From Prevotella sp. (lineage in GTDB: Bacteria; Bacteroidota; Bacteroidia; Bacteroidales; Bacteroidaceae): a DNA stretch of 64,000 bases. Location of the stretch: positions 143,093 through 207,092 of the forward strand of contig JAGAPR010000003.1 in assembly GCA_017623155.1 (NCBI GenBank), written 5' to 3'. Made by a program: the position numbers and the translations under genes. A model generated the notes under the pieces. The model worked only from the letters and a program-made list of their open reading frames with translations, was not told the origin of the DNA and did no database searches. Shown here piece after piece: positions 49,503 through 58,780 of this stretch (position 1 is its first letter; every line of letters begins with the position of its first letter).

Positions 49503-50438
49503 ATGACAGACAATCATTCCCACCACGATGAGCACGCACACAGCCATGCTCACGGCATGAACAAAATCGAAGAGGCGTTTAAAAAATACGACCTTTCCGC
49601 AAACGATGAAAGCGTACGCGAAGCCGTAAAACGCATCATCGCCGAGAAAGTGCACGAAAACGACACGCCCGAAGTGAAGAAATTTCTCATGGGCAGCATC
49701 GAGCTCACCACGCTGAAAACGACCGACTCTCCGGAGAGTGTGATGGCATTCACCGAACGCGTGAACGAATTTGACAACACCTACCCCGACCTACCCCACG
49801 TAGCCACAATCTGCGTATACCCGTGTTTTGCCGACGTAGTGAGCCAGACACTCGAAGTAGACGGCGTTGAAGTGGCCTGCGTGTCAGGCAGTTTCCCGTC
49901 GTCTCAGGCGGTGATAGAGGTCAAGGTGGCCGAGACGGCGCTCGCGGTGAAAGACGGCGCCACAGAGATAGACATCGTCATGTCGGTAGGCAAGTTTCTC
50001 AGCGGCGACTACGAGACAGTTGCCGACGAGATAAACGAGCTGAAACAGGTGTGCGGCGACAAGAAAATGAAGGTTATTCTCGAAACAGGATGCCTCAAAA
50101 CAGCGTCAAACATCAAGAAAGCATCAATCCTCGCGATGTATGCCGGAGCCGACTACATCAAGACTTCCACCGGCAAGCTCGACCCGGCAGCCACCCCTGA
50201 AGCGGCTTACGTGATGTGTCAAGCCATCAAGGAATACTACGATGAAACGGGCATTCAGATAGGTTTCAAGCCCGCCGGCGGCATCAACAGCGTGATGGAC
50301 GCGCTGATATACTACACGATAGTAAAGGAAGTGCTGGGCGAGAAGTGGCTCACCAACCAATGGTTCCGCCTCGGCACGAGCCGACTGGCCAACATGCTGC
50401 TGAGCGAAATCACGGGCGAGGAAACGAATTTCTTTTAA
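49503..50438 (+). CDS. deoC: Deoxyribose-phosphate aldolase with His-rich N-terminus
   Basis: 311 residues. After an unusual leader of the form HSHHDEHAHSHAHG (residues 5-18), the aldolase barrel shows VATICVYPCFADVV, EIDIVMSVGKFLSGDYETV, KVILETGCL, the Schiff-base lysine in ADYIKTSTGKLDP (near 222) and the second lysine in GFKPAGGINS. It cleaves 2-deoxyribose-5-phosphate to glyceraldehyde-3-phosphate and acetaldehyde in nucleoside catabolism. The His-rich leader could bind metal ions; it is not part of the usual family. Confidence 0.96.
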   Translation: MTDNHSHHDEHAHSHAHGMNKIEEAFKKYDLSANDESVREAVKRIIAEKVHENDTPEVKKFLMGSIELTTLKTTDSPESVMAFTERVNEFDNTYPDLPHVATICVYPCFADVVSQTLEVDGVEVACVSGSFPSSQAVIEVKVAETALAVKDGATEIDIVMSVGKFLSGDYETVADEINELKQVCGDKKMKVILETGCLKTASNIKKASILAMYAGADYIKTSTGKLDPAATPEAAYVMCQAIKEYYDETGIQIGFKPAGGINSVMDALIYYTIVKEVLGEKWLTNQWFRLGTSRLANMLLSEITGEETNFF

Positions 50439-50445
50439 GGGAAAT

Positions 50446-50506
50446 GGGAGATGATGGGAGACAATGGGAGATAATGGGAGATATTTGAATATCTTCGTTA
50501 TCTCCC
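50446..50506. terminator. Convergent terminator built from GGGAGATAA words
   Basis: GGGAGATAA/TTATCTCCC (50466-50474/50498-50506) with an inner AGATATT/AATATCT stem; the left side has four tandem ATGGGAGA words. It lies between the convergent deoC and polyprenyl synthase genes. Confidence 0.75.
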
Positions 50507-50512
50507 GGGGTC

Positions 50513-51490
50513 TCACTTCCTCCGCTCTATTACGAAATCAAGATATGCCGTAAGGGCGGCTTTTATGCTTTCGTCGGTCACATTCCCGTCGATGAAAGCG
50601 ACACACTCACTCCGCAATTCGGCCATACGGCGCTCGGCATACTCTATTCCGCCGTTTGCTTTCGCAAAATCTATCAGCATACTTATCTCATCTGCCGTGG
50701 CCGTGCGGTTTCTCACCCTCATGGCAAGGCCGCGCATGACTTCATCGCCCGTCACTTTCAGCGCATGTATCACAGGTAGAGTGAGCTTGCCCTCGGCCAT
50801 GTCGTTGCCCGTGGGCTTGCCTATCTCGGGCGATTGATAATAGTCGAATATATCGTCGCGTATCTGAAATATTATTCCGAGATTGCGGCCGAACATCTTT
50901 GCCGCCTCGATATCGGCCTCGGAGGCTCCCGCCGACATCACTCCCATAGCGCAACAGGCCTCGAACAGAGCTGCCGTCTTTTGCTTTATCACCTGATAAT
51001 AAACCGTTTCCGATATCTCTTCATTATGCGTCGCGGCCAGTTGCAATATCTCTCCGCTCGCCAATATCCGCCCGAGCTGCGACAGATATTCCACTATCGC
51101 CACGTTTCTTGTGCATGCCACGCGGAGCAAGGCTGTGGAAAGCAGATAGTCGCCCACGAGCACCGCCACCTTATTGTCGTATGCGGCATTCACCGATGCC
51201 TGTCCGCGCCGCTTGTCACTCTCGTCCACCACGTCGTCGTGCACGAGACTCGCGGTGTGCAACAGCTCCAATCCCACGGCGGCATTGAGCGTCACATCGG
51301 TCACAAGCCCGTAGTTTTTCGCCATCAGCAATATCAGCATCGGGCGCATCTGCTTGCCCGTGCGGCGGCGAATATACTCCAAAGCCTGCGAAAGAAGCCC
51401 GTCGGTATGCGTGAGCGACTCGTTGAACAATCCGATGAAATCGCTCAATTCGGTTTCTATTGGTGTCTTTATCAGTGATAAATAGTCCAT
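50513..51490 (-). CDS. Polyprenyl synthetase (octaprenyl/nonaprenyl-type trans-prenyltransferase)
   Basis: 325 residues from ATG 51490 (MDYLSLIKTPIETELSDF). All-alpha isoprenoid synthase fold with the first Asp-rich motif HTASLVHDDVVDESDKRRG (near 80-95) and the second, IIFQIRDDIFDYYQ (near 210-222). GKQMRPMLILLMAKNYG matches the IPP-binding region. It extends allylic diphosphates with IPP, probably for the menaquinone side chain. It is divergent from polA, with a TACTTTTG element at 51508-51515. Confidence 0.94.
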   Translation of the reverse strand: MDYLSLIKTPIETELSDFIGLFNESLTHTDGLLSQALEYIRRRTGKQMRPMLILLMAKNYGLVTDVTLNAAVGLELLHTASLVHDDVVDESDKRRGQASVNAAYDNKVAVLVGDYLLSTALLRVACTRNVAIVEYLSQLGRILASGEILQLAATHNEEISETVYYQVIKQKTAALFEACCAMGVMSAGASEADIEAAKMFGRNLGIIFQIRDDIFDYYQSPEIGKPTGNDMAEGKLTLPVIHALKVTGDEVMRGLAMRVRNRTATADEISMLIDFAKANGGIEYAERRMAELRSECVAFIDGNVTDESIKAALTAYLDFVIERRK

Positions 51491-51507
51491 CGAATTTAAT
51501 TTAAGCA

Positions 51508-51515
51508 CAAAAGTA
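51508..51515 (-). promoter_or_regulatory. Promoter -7 element TACTTTTG for the polyprenyl synthetase gene
   Basis: Reverse-strand TAnnTTTG match 18 bp before the ATG. A TAATTTTA element near 51549-51556 could serve polA in the other direction. Confidence 0.55.
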
Positions 51516-51577
51516 CTGATTTTTATCGGTATACTGATTATTTTTTAGTAATTTTACAATTAAATTTAAATAGAATT

Positions 51578-54346
51578 ATGGATAAACTGTTTCTCATAGA
51601 CGCTTATGCGTTGATATACCGCTCCTACTACGCCCTCATACGCAATCCGAGGATAAACTCGAAAGGCTTCAACACATCGGCCGTGATGGGATTTGTAAAC
51701 ACTCTGCACGAAGTAATCACCAAAGAGAAGCCCACACACATCGGAGTGGCATTCGACCCGGCCGGACCCACATTCCGACACGAGGCTTATCCGGAGTATA
51801 AGGCGCAGCGCGAGGCTTGTCCCGAAGACATAAAAGCATCCGTACCTATAATAAAAGACATTCTCGCCGCATTCAACATACCAATCATCGAGGCCGCGGG
51901 ATATGAGGCCGACGACGTCATAGGCACGCTCGCCGTGAAAGCATCCGGGGCCGGCGTGACCACATACATGCTCACTCCCGACAAGGATTACGGACAACTC
52001 ATCCGCCCGAATGTATACATGTATCGCCCGAGACACGGCAATGCGGGATACGAAATACTGGGCGAAGCCGAGGTGGAAGCCAAGTATGGCATCGCATCGC
52101 CGCTGCAAGTGATAGACCTGCTCGGACTGATGGGCGACTCGTCGGACAACATTCCGGGCTGTCCGGGCGTCGGAGAGAAAACCGCCGTGAAACTGATCAA
52201 CGAGTTCGGAAGCATCGAAAACCTGCTCGAAAACACCGACCGGCTGAAAGGTGCGATGAAAAAGAAAGTGGAAGACAACCGTGAGAAAATCACGTTCTCG
52301 AAATTCCTCGCCACCATCAAAACCGATGTTCCGGTTGAACTCGATCTCAATGCTCTCGCGATTGCCGAACCGAATGAAGACGAACTGCGAAAAATCTTTG
52401 ACGAATTGGAATTCAAGAGCTTTGCAAGCAGAATTCTAAAAAAAACTGAAAATAAGCAAAAAAACGACAATGTTCAGCTCGATTTATTTGCAAAAAATAC
52501 GCCCGAGGACACAGTTGATGAAAAATTTTCAAGTTATGAGAGCCTAAAAACGACCCTTCACGACTATCAACTCATTGATAATGAGAATGATATGCGCAAA
52601 ATTTATGACTATTTTATTACAAAACAAAATCTCAGTTTAGACACAGAAACGACCTCAACGAACACAATTGACGCCGAATTGGTGGGTTTGAGCTTCGCAG
52701 TCGAGGAAAAAGAGGCTTTTTATGTGCCCGTGCCGGCAAATCGTGAAGAAGCTCAAAGAATTGTTAATATATTTAAACCGTTATACGAAAACGACAAAAT
52801 AACCAAGATAGGGCAAAACATCAAGTACGATTATGAAGTGTTGTCCAACTACGGCGTGAAGCTCGCCGGCCCGATGTTCGACACGATGATAGCCCATTAT
52901 CTCATCCAACCGGAGCTGCGCCACAACATGGACTACATGGCAGAGACATACCTCCGCTACAAAACCATACACATAGACGAACTTATCGGGCAGAAAGGAA
53001 AGAACCAAAAAAACATGCGCGACCTGTCGCCCGCCGAGGTATATGAGTATGCCGCCGAAGACGCCGACATCACACTGAGACTGAAAAACAAGCTCGAACC
53101 GGAATTAAAGAAATATGGTGCCGAGCGACTTTTCCACGAAATAGAGATGCCGCTCATGCCCGTACTGGCCGAAATGGAGATGAACGGCGTGCTGATAGAC
53201 ACACGGTCGCTGGCCGAGACTTCATCCATACTCACCGCACGGATGGAAGAACTCGAACGGCGGATATACGAACTGGCAGGCAGGCAATTCAACATAGCAT
53301 CGCCGCGGCAGGTGGGCGACATTCTGTTCGGCGAACTCAAAATCATCGAAAAGCCCAAGAAGACAAAGACGGGACAGTATGTCACAAGCGAGGAGGTGCT
53401 CCAGACACTGAAAGGTAAACACGAAATCGTGGCCGACATACTGGCACACAGGGGGCTGAAGAAACTGCTCGGCACATACGTAGACGCACTCCCGAAGCTC
53501 ATCAACCCGCGAACGGGACGGATACACACGTCGTTCAACCAGACGGTGACGGCCACGGGACGGCTCTCGTCGAGCGACCCCAACCTGCAAAACATACCCG
53601 TGCGGGGCGAGGACGGCAAGGAAATACGCCGCGCTTTCATTCCCGAGCCGGGCAGCCTGTTCTTCTCTGCCGATTACAGTCAGATAGAACTGCGTGTCAT
53701 GGCCCACCTCAGCGGCGATAAAAACATGATAGAAGCATTCCGCGAGGGGCACGACATACACGCCGCCACGGCCGCAAAGATATACAAGGAGACCATCGAC
53801 AGCGTGACGCGCGACCAGCGCACAAAGGCCAAACGGGCCAACTTCGGTATAATATACGGCATCACCGTGTGGGGACTGGCCGACAGGCTGAACATCGGCC
53901 GCGACGAAGCCAAGCAGCTGATAGACGGATATTTCGAAACATTCCCCCACGTGCACGACTACATGGAGCAGGCCAAAGAGACGGCGCGCGCCCGCGGATA
54001 TGTGGAGACACTGTTCGGACGACGCCGCTATCTGCCCGACATCAACTCGCGCAACGCCACCGTGCGCGGCTTCGCCGAGCGAAACGCCATCAACGCACCG
54101 ATACAGGGCACGGCCGCCGATATCATCAAGGTGGCGATGATACGCATCGCGCGGCGTTTCAAAGCCGAGGGAGTGCGCGCCAAAATGATACTTCAAGTAC
54201 ACGACGAACTGAATTTCAGCGTGCCGACAGACGAGAAAGAACTCGTGGAACGCATCGTGCTCGAAGAGATGCAAAGCGCATTCGACATGCAGGTGCCGCT
54301 CACCGCCGACTGCGGATGGGGCGCCAACTGGCTCGAAGCACATTAG
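51578..54346 (+). CDS. polA: DNA polymerase I
   Basis: 922 residues, three domains. 5'-3' exonuclease (about 1-290) with DAYALIYRSYYA, GYEADDVIGTLA and NIPGCPGVGEKTAVKLI. The 3'-5' exonuclease (about 330-520) keeps the DxE pair in LSLDTETTST, the IGQNIKYDYEVL segment and YAAEDADITLRL, so proofreading should be active. Polymerase (about 560-922) with motif A SADYSQIELRVMAHLSGD, motif B RAKRANFGIIYGITVWG and motif C LQVHDELNF. Codons between about 52430 and 52800 are clearly AT-richer than the rest. A parS-like site follows the gene. Confidence 0.97.
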   Translation: MDKLFLIDAYALIYRSYYALIRNPRINSKGFNTSAVMGFVNTLHEVITKEKPTHIGVAFDPAGPTFRHEAYPEYKAQREACPEDIKASVPIIKDILAAFNIPIIEAAGYEADDVIGTLAVKASGAGVTTYMLTPDKDYGQLIRPNVYMYRPRHGNAGYEILGEAEVEAKYGIASPLQVIDLLGLMGDSSDNIPGCPGVGEKTAVKLINEFGSIENLLENTDRLKGAMKKKVEDNREKITFSKFLATIKTDVPVELDLNALAIAEPNEDELRKIFDELEFKSFASRILKKTENKQKNDNVQLDLFAKNTPEDTVDEKFSSYESLKTTLHDYQLIDNENDMRKIYDYFITKQNLSLDTETTSTNTIDAELVGLSFAVEEKEAFYVPVPANREEAQRIVNIFKPLYENDKITKIGQNIKYDYEVLSNYGVKLAGPMFDTMIAHYLIQPELRHNMDYMAETYLRYKTIHIDELIGQKGKNQKNMRDLSPAEVYEYAAEDADITLRLKNKLEPELKKYGAERLFHEIEMPLMPVLAEMEMNGVLIDTRSLAETSSILTARMEELERRIYELAGRQFNIASPRQVGDILFGELKIIEKPKKTKTGQYVTSEEVLQTLKGKHEIVADILAHRGLKKLLGTYVDALPKLINPRTGRIHTSFNQTVTATGRLSSSDPNLQNIPVRGEDGKEIRRAFIPEPGSLFFSADYSQIELRVMAHLSGDKNMIEAFREGHDIHAATAAKIYKETIDSVTRDQRTKAKRANFGIIYGITVWGLADRLNIGRDEAKQLIDGYFETFPHVHDYMEQAKETARARGYVETLFGRRRYLPDINSRNATVRGFAERNAINAPIQGTAADIIKVAMIRIARRFKAEGVRAKMILQVHDELNFSVPTDEKELVERIVLEEMQSAFDMQVPLTADCGWGANWLEAH

Positions 54347-54357
54347 TTTTAGCACGA

Positions 54358-54373
54358 TGTTTCCCGTGAAACA
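54358..54373. other. parS-like ParB-binding site 3
   Basis: TGTTTCCCGTGAAACA: 15 of 16 bases match TGTTTCACGTGAAACA; the single change is in the central CACGTG. Intergenic, 12 bp after the polA stop. Confidence 0.65.
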
Positions 54374-54409
54374 ACGACTTGAAAACCACGGAAAAGTAAA
54401 TAAAAGACA

Positions 54410-54583
54410 ATGATTAAGCAAGCAATAAAGTTCGTCGCGGCGCTCTTCGGCGGCATGCTATCGTGCGACAAAATCCCAATCTTCGCTTTCCACCTATTAT
54501 TATTCACGGCCGTCACCGGCTTCTTCTTTGCCGCCCTCAACGGCATCCCTATGAAGATGAACGGTGCCACCAACGACGGTTAA
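54410..54583 (+). CDS. Hypothetical 57-residue membrane peptide
   Basis: Reads [20 protein letters not shown], then [37 protein letters not shown], stop. It has one hydrophobic stretch (about 24-43) and is preceded by AAAAGACA. No family recognised. It sits between polA and the MetY remnant and could be chance or debris. Confidence 0.3.
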   Translation: MIKQAIKFVAALFGGMLSCDKIPIFAFHLLLFTAVTGFFFAALNGIPMKMNGATNDG

Positions 54584-54723
54584 AACATCATGCTGAGCCG
54601 CCGCAACATGCTGAGCCGCAAGCTCTTTGCAAACCAGCTGCGCATCAACGCCATGATTCAAGACGGCACGCGGCCGAGGCACGCCGCATATACGGCGAGA
54701 TGGAGGCCGGCCGAGACAGATAC

Positions 54724-55254
54724 ATGATGCAGGGCGAGGCGGAGATGGACCTCGCGCTGGTCCGCGCCGTCATCCTGCGCGACACCGGTGCCGCCATCTC
54801 GCCCTTCAACGCATGGATTCTCCTCCAGGGTCTTGAGACGCTGAGCCTGCGCGTGGAGCGTCACGCCGCCAACACGCGACGCATCGTCGATTTCCTCGCC
54901 GCCCACCCGAGGGTGACCCGTGTGAACCATCCGCAGCTGCCGTCGCATCCCGACCACGCGCTCTACACGAGGCTCTTCCCGAACGGCGGCGGCTCCATCT
55001 TCACCTTCGAGATTGCCGGCGGCGAGAGGGAGGCATGGGCATTCATCGACAGTCTTGAGATATTCTCGCTGCTGGCGAACGTCGCCGACGTGAAGAGTCT
55101 CGTCATACACCCCGCCACCACCACCCACTCGCAGCTCTCGCCGGAGGAGCTCGAGCAGCAGGGCATCCACCCGTCGACCATCCGCCTGAGCATCGGCACC
55201 GAGCACGTGGACGACCTTATAGAGGATATAGCGCAGGTGCTGGAGAGGGTGTAG
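54724..55254 (+). pseudogene. C-terminal remnant of O-acetylhomoserine (thiol)-lyase / MetY-type PLP enzyme
   Basis: 176 residues in frame after the ATG at 54724. The part [100 protein letters not shown] and [20 protein letters not shown] is the C-terminal domain of Cys/Met metabolism PLP enzymes (full length about 425). The PLP-lysine half is missing. Upstream (54590-54720) the frame reads unrelated sequence. GC-rich codons differ from polA. A truncated pseudogene is most likely. Confidence 0.75.
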
Positions 55255-55275
55255 GAAGCAAGGCCCCACCCCGCA

Positions 55276-55342
55276 TGGCCTCTCCTCCCCTTGGGGAGGT
55301 CGGGAGGGGCCTGAGGTTGCTTCGGGAGGGGCTCCCTTTTTC
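55276..55342 (-). repeat. GGAG-type short palindromic repeat, copy 6, with partial duplication
   Basis: CCTCTCCTCCCCTTGGGGAG, then GTCGGGAGGGGCC; a second half-copy CGGGAGGGGCTCCC ends at 55338 and runs into CTTTTTCTAAAA, as a terminator would. Confidence 0.8.
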
Positions 55343-55354
55343 TAAAAAAATCAC

Positions 55355-55362
55355 TATCTTTG
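55355..55362 (+). promoter_or_regulatory. Promoter -7 element TATCTTTG for the ThiF/MoeB gene
   Basis: 24 bp before the ATG at 55387. Confidence 0.65.
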
Positions 55363-55386
55363 CAACCGGATAGATACCCAATCGAT

Positions 55387-56157
55387 ATGAACGGACTGAC
55401 AGAAGAAGAACTGAAACGCTACAACCGGCACATCATCCTGAAAGACATCGGACTGCCGGGACAGATGAAGATAAAGGCCGGGCGCGTGCTCGTGATAGGC
55501 GCCGGAGGCCTCGGCTCGCCGGTGCTGATGTATCTCGCGGCGGCCGGAGTGGGCACGATAGGCGTTGCCGACGGCGACGTCATAGACATAAGCAACCTCC
55601 AGCGCCAGGTGATACACTCCACACGGGGCATCGGCAGCAGCAAGGCCGAGTCGGCAAAAAGGCGCATGCTCGAGATAAACCCAAACGTCGACGTTATCCT
55701 CTACAAGGAGTTTCTCGACGAAAAGAGCATCGCCGGCATCGCCGCCGGCTACGACTTCATCGTCGACGGCACTGACAACTTCGCCGCAAAACTGCTCATC
55801 AACGACACCTGCACGGCCCTCGGCAAGCCCTTCTCGCACGGCGCGATATTCGAGTTCGAGGGCCACACCTTCACCCACACCCCCGGCTCAGCCTGCTACC
55901 GCTGCATCTTCGGCGCCGCCCCGCCGCCCGAGGTGATGCCGGCAAAAGCCGGTGCCGGCCTCTTCGGCGCCATCGCCGGGATGCTCGGCACGATACAGGC
56001 CGCCGAGGCCCTGAAGTATCTCACCGGCACGGGCACCCTGCTGACCGACAGCCTCCTCCGCTTCGACGCCCGCACGATGGACTTCATCAAGCTGAAAGTA
56101 AGAAAAGACCCGGAGTGCCCCGCCTGCGGCGGCAAACACAGCCAAACATATATATAG
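55387..56157 (+). CDS. HesA/MoeB/ThiF family adenylyltransferase (E1-like)
   Basis: 256 residues from ATG 55387 (MNGLTEEELKRYNRHIILKD). ATP-binding VLVIGAGGLGSPVLMYLAAA (near 34-53), ISNLQRQVIHSTRGIG, DGTDNF (near 119-124), zinc ligands CYRC and CPAC near the C-terminus. It should adenylate the C-terminus of a ubiquitin-like sulfur carrier (ThiS or MoaD) for thiamine or molybdopterin synthesis; which one is unclear because no carrier gene is near. No rhodanese domain is present. Confidence 0.93.
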   Translation: MNGLTEEELKRYNRHIILKDIGLPGQMKIKAGRVLVIGAGGLGSPVLMYLAAAGVGTIGVADGDVIDISNLQRQVIHSTRGIGSSKAESAKRRMLEINPNVDVILYKEFLDEKSIAGIAAGYDFIVDGTDNFAAKLLINDTCTALGKPFSHGAIFEFEGHTFTHTPGSACYRCIFGAAPPPEVMPAKAGAGLFGAIAGMLGTIQAAEALKYLTGTGTLLTDSLLRFDARTMDFIKLKVRKDPECPACGGKHSQTYI

Positions 56158-56167
56158 AAACAGCACG

Positions 56168-56205
56168 ACAAAGAGCAAAAAAGCCGCTTTTATTTTGCTC
56201 TTTGT
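56168..56205. terminator. Terminator CAAAGAGCAAAA / TTTTGCTCTTTG
   Basis: 12-bp perfect stem between the ThiF/MoeB and ychF genes. Its right arm overlaps the TTTG of the ychF promoter. Confidence 0.75.
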
Positions 56206-56224
56206 CATATTTGAACTACCTTTG
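56194..56224 (+). promoter_or_regulatory. Promoter of ychF (TTTG-N19-TACCTTTG)
   Basis: TTTG at 56194-56197 and TACCTTTG at 56217-56224, 34 bp before the ATG. Confidence 0.8.
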
Positions 56225-56257
56225 CAGACAAAAGATTTAAACGTTTAAGATTAAGAT

Positions 56258-57361
56258 ATGGCTTTAAAATGTGGTATCGTGGGACTGCCCAACGTGGGCA
56301 AATCCACGCTTTTCAACTGTCTGTCGAGCGCTAAGGCACAGGCAGCCAACTTTCCTTTCTGTACGATAGAGCCCAATGTGGGCGTCATCACCGTGCCCGA
56401 CGAGCGACTGACACGACTCGCCGAGATTGTGCATCCCGGACGGATAGTGCCGGCGACATGCGAAATAGTGGACATCGCAGGCCTCGTAAAAGGTGCGTCG
56501 AAAGGTGAAGGCCTCGGAAACAAATTCCTCGGAAACATCCGCGAGACGGATGCCATAATACATGTGCTGCGCTGTTTCGACGACGATAACATCACACACG
56601 TGGACGGTACGATAGACCCGATACGCGACAAGGAGATAATCGACACCGAACTGCAACTCAAAGACCTCGAAACAATAGAGGCACGACTGCAAAAACAGGC
56701 CAAGGTGGCAGCCGTGGGAGGCAACAAAGAGGCCAAGATAGAAGTGGGAGTGCTCGAAGCTTACAAGGCCGCACTGGAACAAGGCAAGAACGCCCGCACC
56801 GTGGAATTCGAGAGCAAAGACGAACAAGAGGCCGCCCGCAACTTGTTTCTGCTCACCGCCAAACCTGTGCTATATGTATGTAATGTGGACGAGACGGCCG
56901 CAAAGACGGGCAACGACATGACCCGCCGCGTGGAAGAACTGGCCCGCGAAGAGGGTGCCGAGACAATGGTGATAGCGGCAAAGACCGAGGAAGACATCGC
57001 CGAACTGGAGTCGTATGAAGACAAACAGATGTTTCTCGACGAGCTGGGACTGGAAGAAAGCGGCGTGAACCGACTGATAAAAAAGGCTTATTCGCTGCTC
57101 AATCTCGAGACATTCATCACCGCCGGCGAGATGGAGGTGAAAGCATGGACATACCGCAAAGGCTGGAAAGCACCGCAATGTGCCGGCGTTATCCACACGG
57201 ATTTCGAGAAAGGATTTATCCGTGCCGAGGTCATCAAATATGAAGACTATATACAATACGGTTCGGAAGCCGCCGTGCGCGAGGCCGGAAAGTTAGGTAT
57301 CGAGGGCAAGGAATACGTCGTTCAGGACGGCGACATCATGCACTTCCGGTTTAATGTGTGA
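56258..57361 (+). CDS. ychF: Redox-regulated ATPase YchF (Obg family)
   Basis: 367 residues. P-loop [20 protein letters not shown] (near 8-27), G3 region [20 protein letters not shown], a coiled-coil insertion ([20 protein letters not shown]), the altered G4 motif NVDE, and a C-terminal TGS-like domain ([32 protein letters not shown], shown in two parts). It binds ATP rather than GTP and associates with ribosomes; the role in stress adaptation is known from other bacteria. Length is normal. Confidence 0.97.
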   Translation: MALKCGIVGLPNVGKSTLFNCLSSAKAQAANFPFCTIEPNVGVITVPDERLTRLAEIVHPGRIVPATCEIVDIAGLVKGASKGEGLGNKFLGNIRETDAIIHVLRCFDDDNITHVDGTIDPIRDKEIIDTELQLKDLETIEARLQKQAKVAAVGGNKEAKIEVGVLEAYKAALEQGKNARTVEFESKDEQEAARNLFLLTAKPVLYVCNVDETAAKTGNDMTRRVEELAREEGAETMVIAAKTEEDIAELESYEDKQMFLDELGLEESGVNRLIKKAYSLLNLETFITAGEMEVKAWTYRKGWKAPQCAGVIHTDFEKGFIRAEVIKYEDYIQYGSEAAVREAGKLGIEGKEYVVQDGDIMHFRFNV

Positions 57362-57371
57362 TTTTTAGGAG

Positions 57372-57503
57372 TTAAGAAGTTAAGGAGTTAAGGAGTTAAG
57401 CCAAATGCTTTTAATGCGGATATATAGTGATGAGTACAGATATAACCATATTTTCTACACCAAAAAGCATTTGGCTTAACTCCTTAACTCCTTAACTTCT
57501 TAA
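57372..57503. repeat. Long word-array hairpin (AGTTAAGG words)
   Basis: Arms 57372-57411 and 57463-57503, about 40 bp and essentially perfect. Each consists of GAAGTTAAGGAGTTAAGGAG-type words plus a unique inner CCAAATGCTTTT segment; the loop is about 50 nt. It lies between ychF and lgt. Confidence 0.9.
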
Positions 57504-57541
57504 AGAACCCTTCTTAACTCCCATATAATAAAAAAACGACA

Positions 57542-58357
57542 ATGAACATACTGAATTACATCGTCTGGAACCCCGAGCTCACCGCCTTCCTCGGCATACG
57601 CTGGTACTCCCTGTGCTGGGTTGTGGGATTGGCGGCGGCATATCTCATCGTGAGAAAGCTCTACATGCAGCAGAAAATAAAGGAAGAGCTGTTCGACCCG
57701 CTGTTCTTTTACTGCTTCGTGGGCATACTCGCAGGCGCCCGTTTAGGGCATTGTCTCTTTTATCAGCCCGATTATTTTCTCACGTCGGTGCCGCATTTCA
57801 TCGAGATGTTGCTACCCATCCACTTCCTCCCCGACGGCGGATGGAAGTTCACAGGCTATGAAGGGCTTGCAAGCCACGGCGGAACGCTCGGCCTCATGCT
57901 CGCCCTGTGGCTCTATGTAAGGAAGACAGGGATAAAGTTATGGACCGTGCTCGACAACATCGCCATAGCAACGCCCGTCACGGCATGCTTCATCCGGCTC
58001 GGAAACCTGATGAATTCGGAAATCATCGGCAAGATTACCGACGTGCCGTGGGCATTCATCTTCGAGCGTGTAGACAGCATGCCGCGTCACCCCGGACAGC
58101 TTTATGAGGCGATAGCCTACGCCGTTCTCTTCTTTATCGGCTGGGCACTGTATCGCAAATACCCGCAAAAAGTGGGCACAAGCTTCTTCTTCGGCCTCTG
58201 TCTGACGTACATATTCACTTTCCGCTTCTTCATCGAATACACCAAAGACATACAGGAAGCTTTCGAAGCCGACATGATACTGAACATGGGACAGCTGCTC
58301 AGCATCCCGTTCATCGTGCTCGGAGTGGTGTGCATGGCAAGGAGCAGAAAAGGCTGA
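57542..58357 (+). CDS. lgt: Prolipoprotein diacylglyceryl transferase
   Basis: 271 residues, about seven membrane spans. [36 protein letters not shown], the Lgt signature around [15 protein letters not shown], and [19 protein letters not shown] with the essential residues of the HPxQLYE motif. It transfers diacylglycerol from phosphatidylglycerol to the lipobox Cys, the first step in making the lipoproteins encoded elsewhere in this window. Length is normal. Confidence 0.97.
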   Translation: MNILNYIVWNPELTAFLGIRWYSLCWVVGLAAAYLIVRKLYMQQKIKEELFDPLFFYCFVGILAGARLGHCLFYQPDYFLTSVPHFIEMLLPIHFLPDGGWKFTGYEGLASHGGTLGLMLALWLYVRKTGIKLWTVLDNIAIATPVTACFIRLGNLMNSEIIGKITDVPWAFIFERVDSMPRHPGQLYEAIAYAVLFFIGWALYRKYPQKVGTSFFFGLCLTYIFTFRFFIEYTKDIQEAFEADMILNMGQLLSIPFIVLGVVCMARSRKG

Positions 58358-58381
58358 ACACCATCGGGAAAAGCATAAAAA

Positions 58382-58430
58382 GCAAGGAAATTAGGGGAAA
58401 TTTACGGTAAATTTCCCCTAATTTCCTTTT
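58382..58430. terminator. Terminator AAGGAAATTAGGGGAAATTT / AAATTTCCCCTAATTTCCTT
   Basis: 20-bp perfect stem with a small ACGGT loop and a following T-run, after lgt and facing the convergent 58507 gene. Confidence 0.92.
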
Positions 58431-58506
58431 ATTTTTAGGAGTTATTGGAGTTATAACAGGCTATGCCTATTGGAGTTAAAGACAATAGCTTTAAAGATAT
58501 GAATAC

Positions 58507-58761
58507 TTATAATGTCGTTTCTGTAAAGTCCAAACTGTATATCACCGAGCCGTCATTATCTTTCCTAAAAAGTGCCACACCTATAAGCTCCGGCACATCT
58601 TTCGTCCAACAAGGTACGGAAACAGCGGTATGTTCTGGTACTTTCAGGGTTTTCGTCAGTGCCTCAGCCTCTTTTTCACACAACTCTTTCAACTTCTCAA
58701 AACTGTCTGTTGTCTTGCCACATTTAATGCTAATGTAATGCTCTTGGTTTTCTTTTCTCAT
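58507..58761 (-). CDS. Hypothetical 84-residue protein
   Basis: Reads MRKENQEHYISIKCGKTTDS FEKLKELCEKEAEALTKTLK (two parts), then VPEHTAVSVPCWTKDVPELI, and ends YSLDFTETTL. A predicted beta-helix-beta arrangement with a Lys/Glu-rich helix; no signal peptide and no family recognised. It lies 19 bp after the secreted protein gene at 58781 in the same direction, so the two are probably co-transcribed. Lower GC than neighbours. Confidence 0.65.
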   Translation of the reverse strand: MRKENQEHYISIKCGKTTDSFEKLKELCEKEAEALTKTLKVPEHTAVSVPCWTKDVPELIGVALFRKDNDGSVIYSLDFTETTL

Positions 58762-58780
58762 AGTTTTATTTATTTATGTA

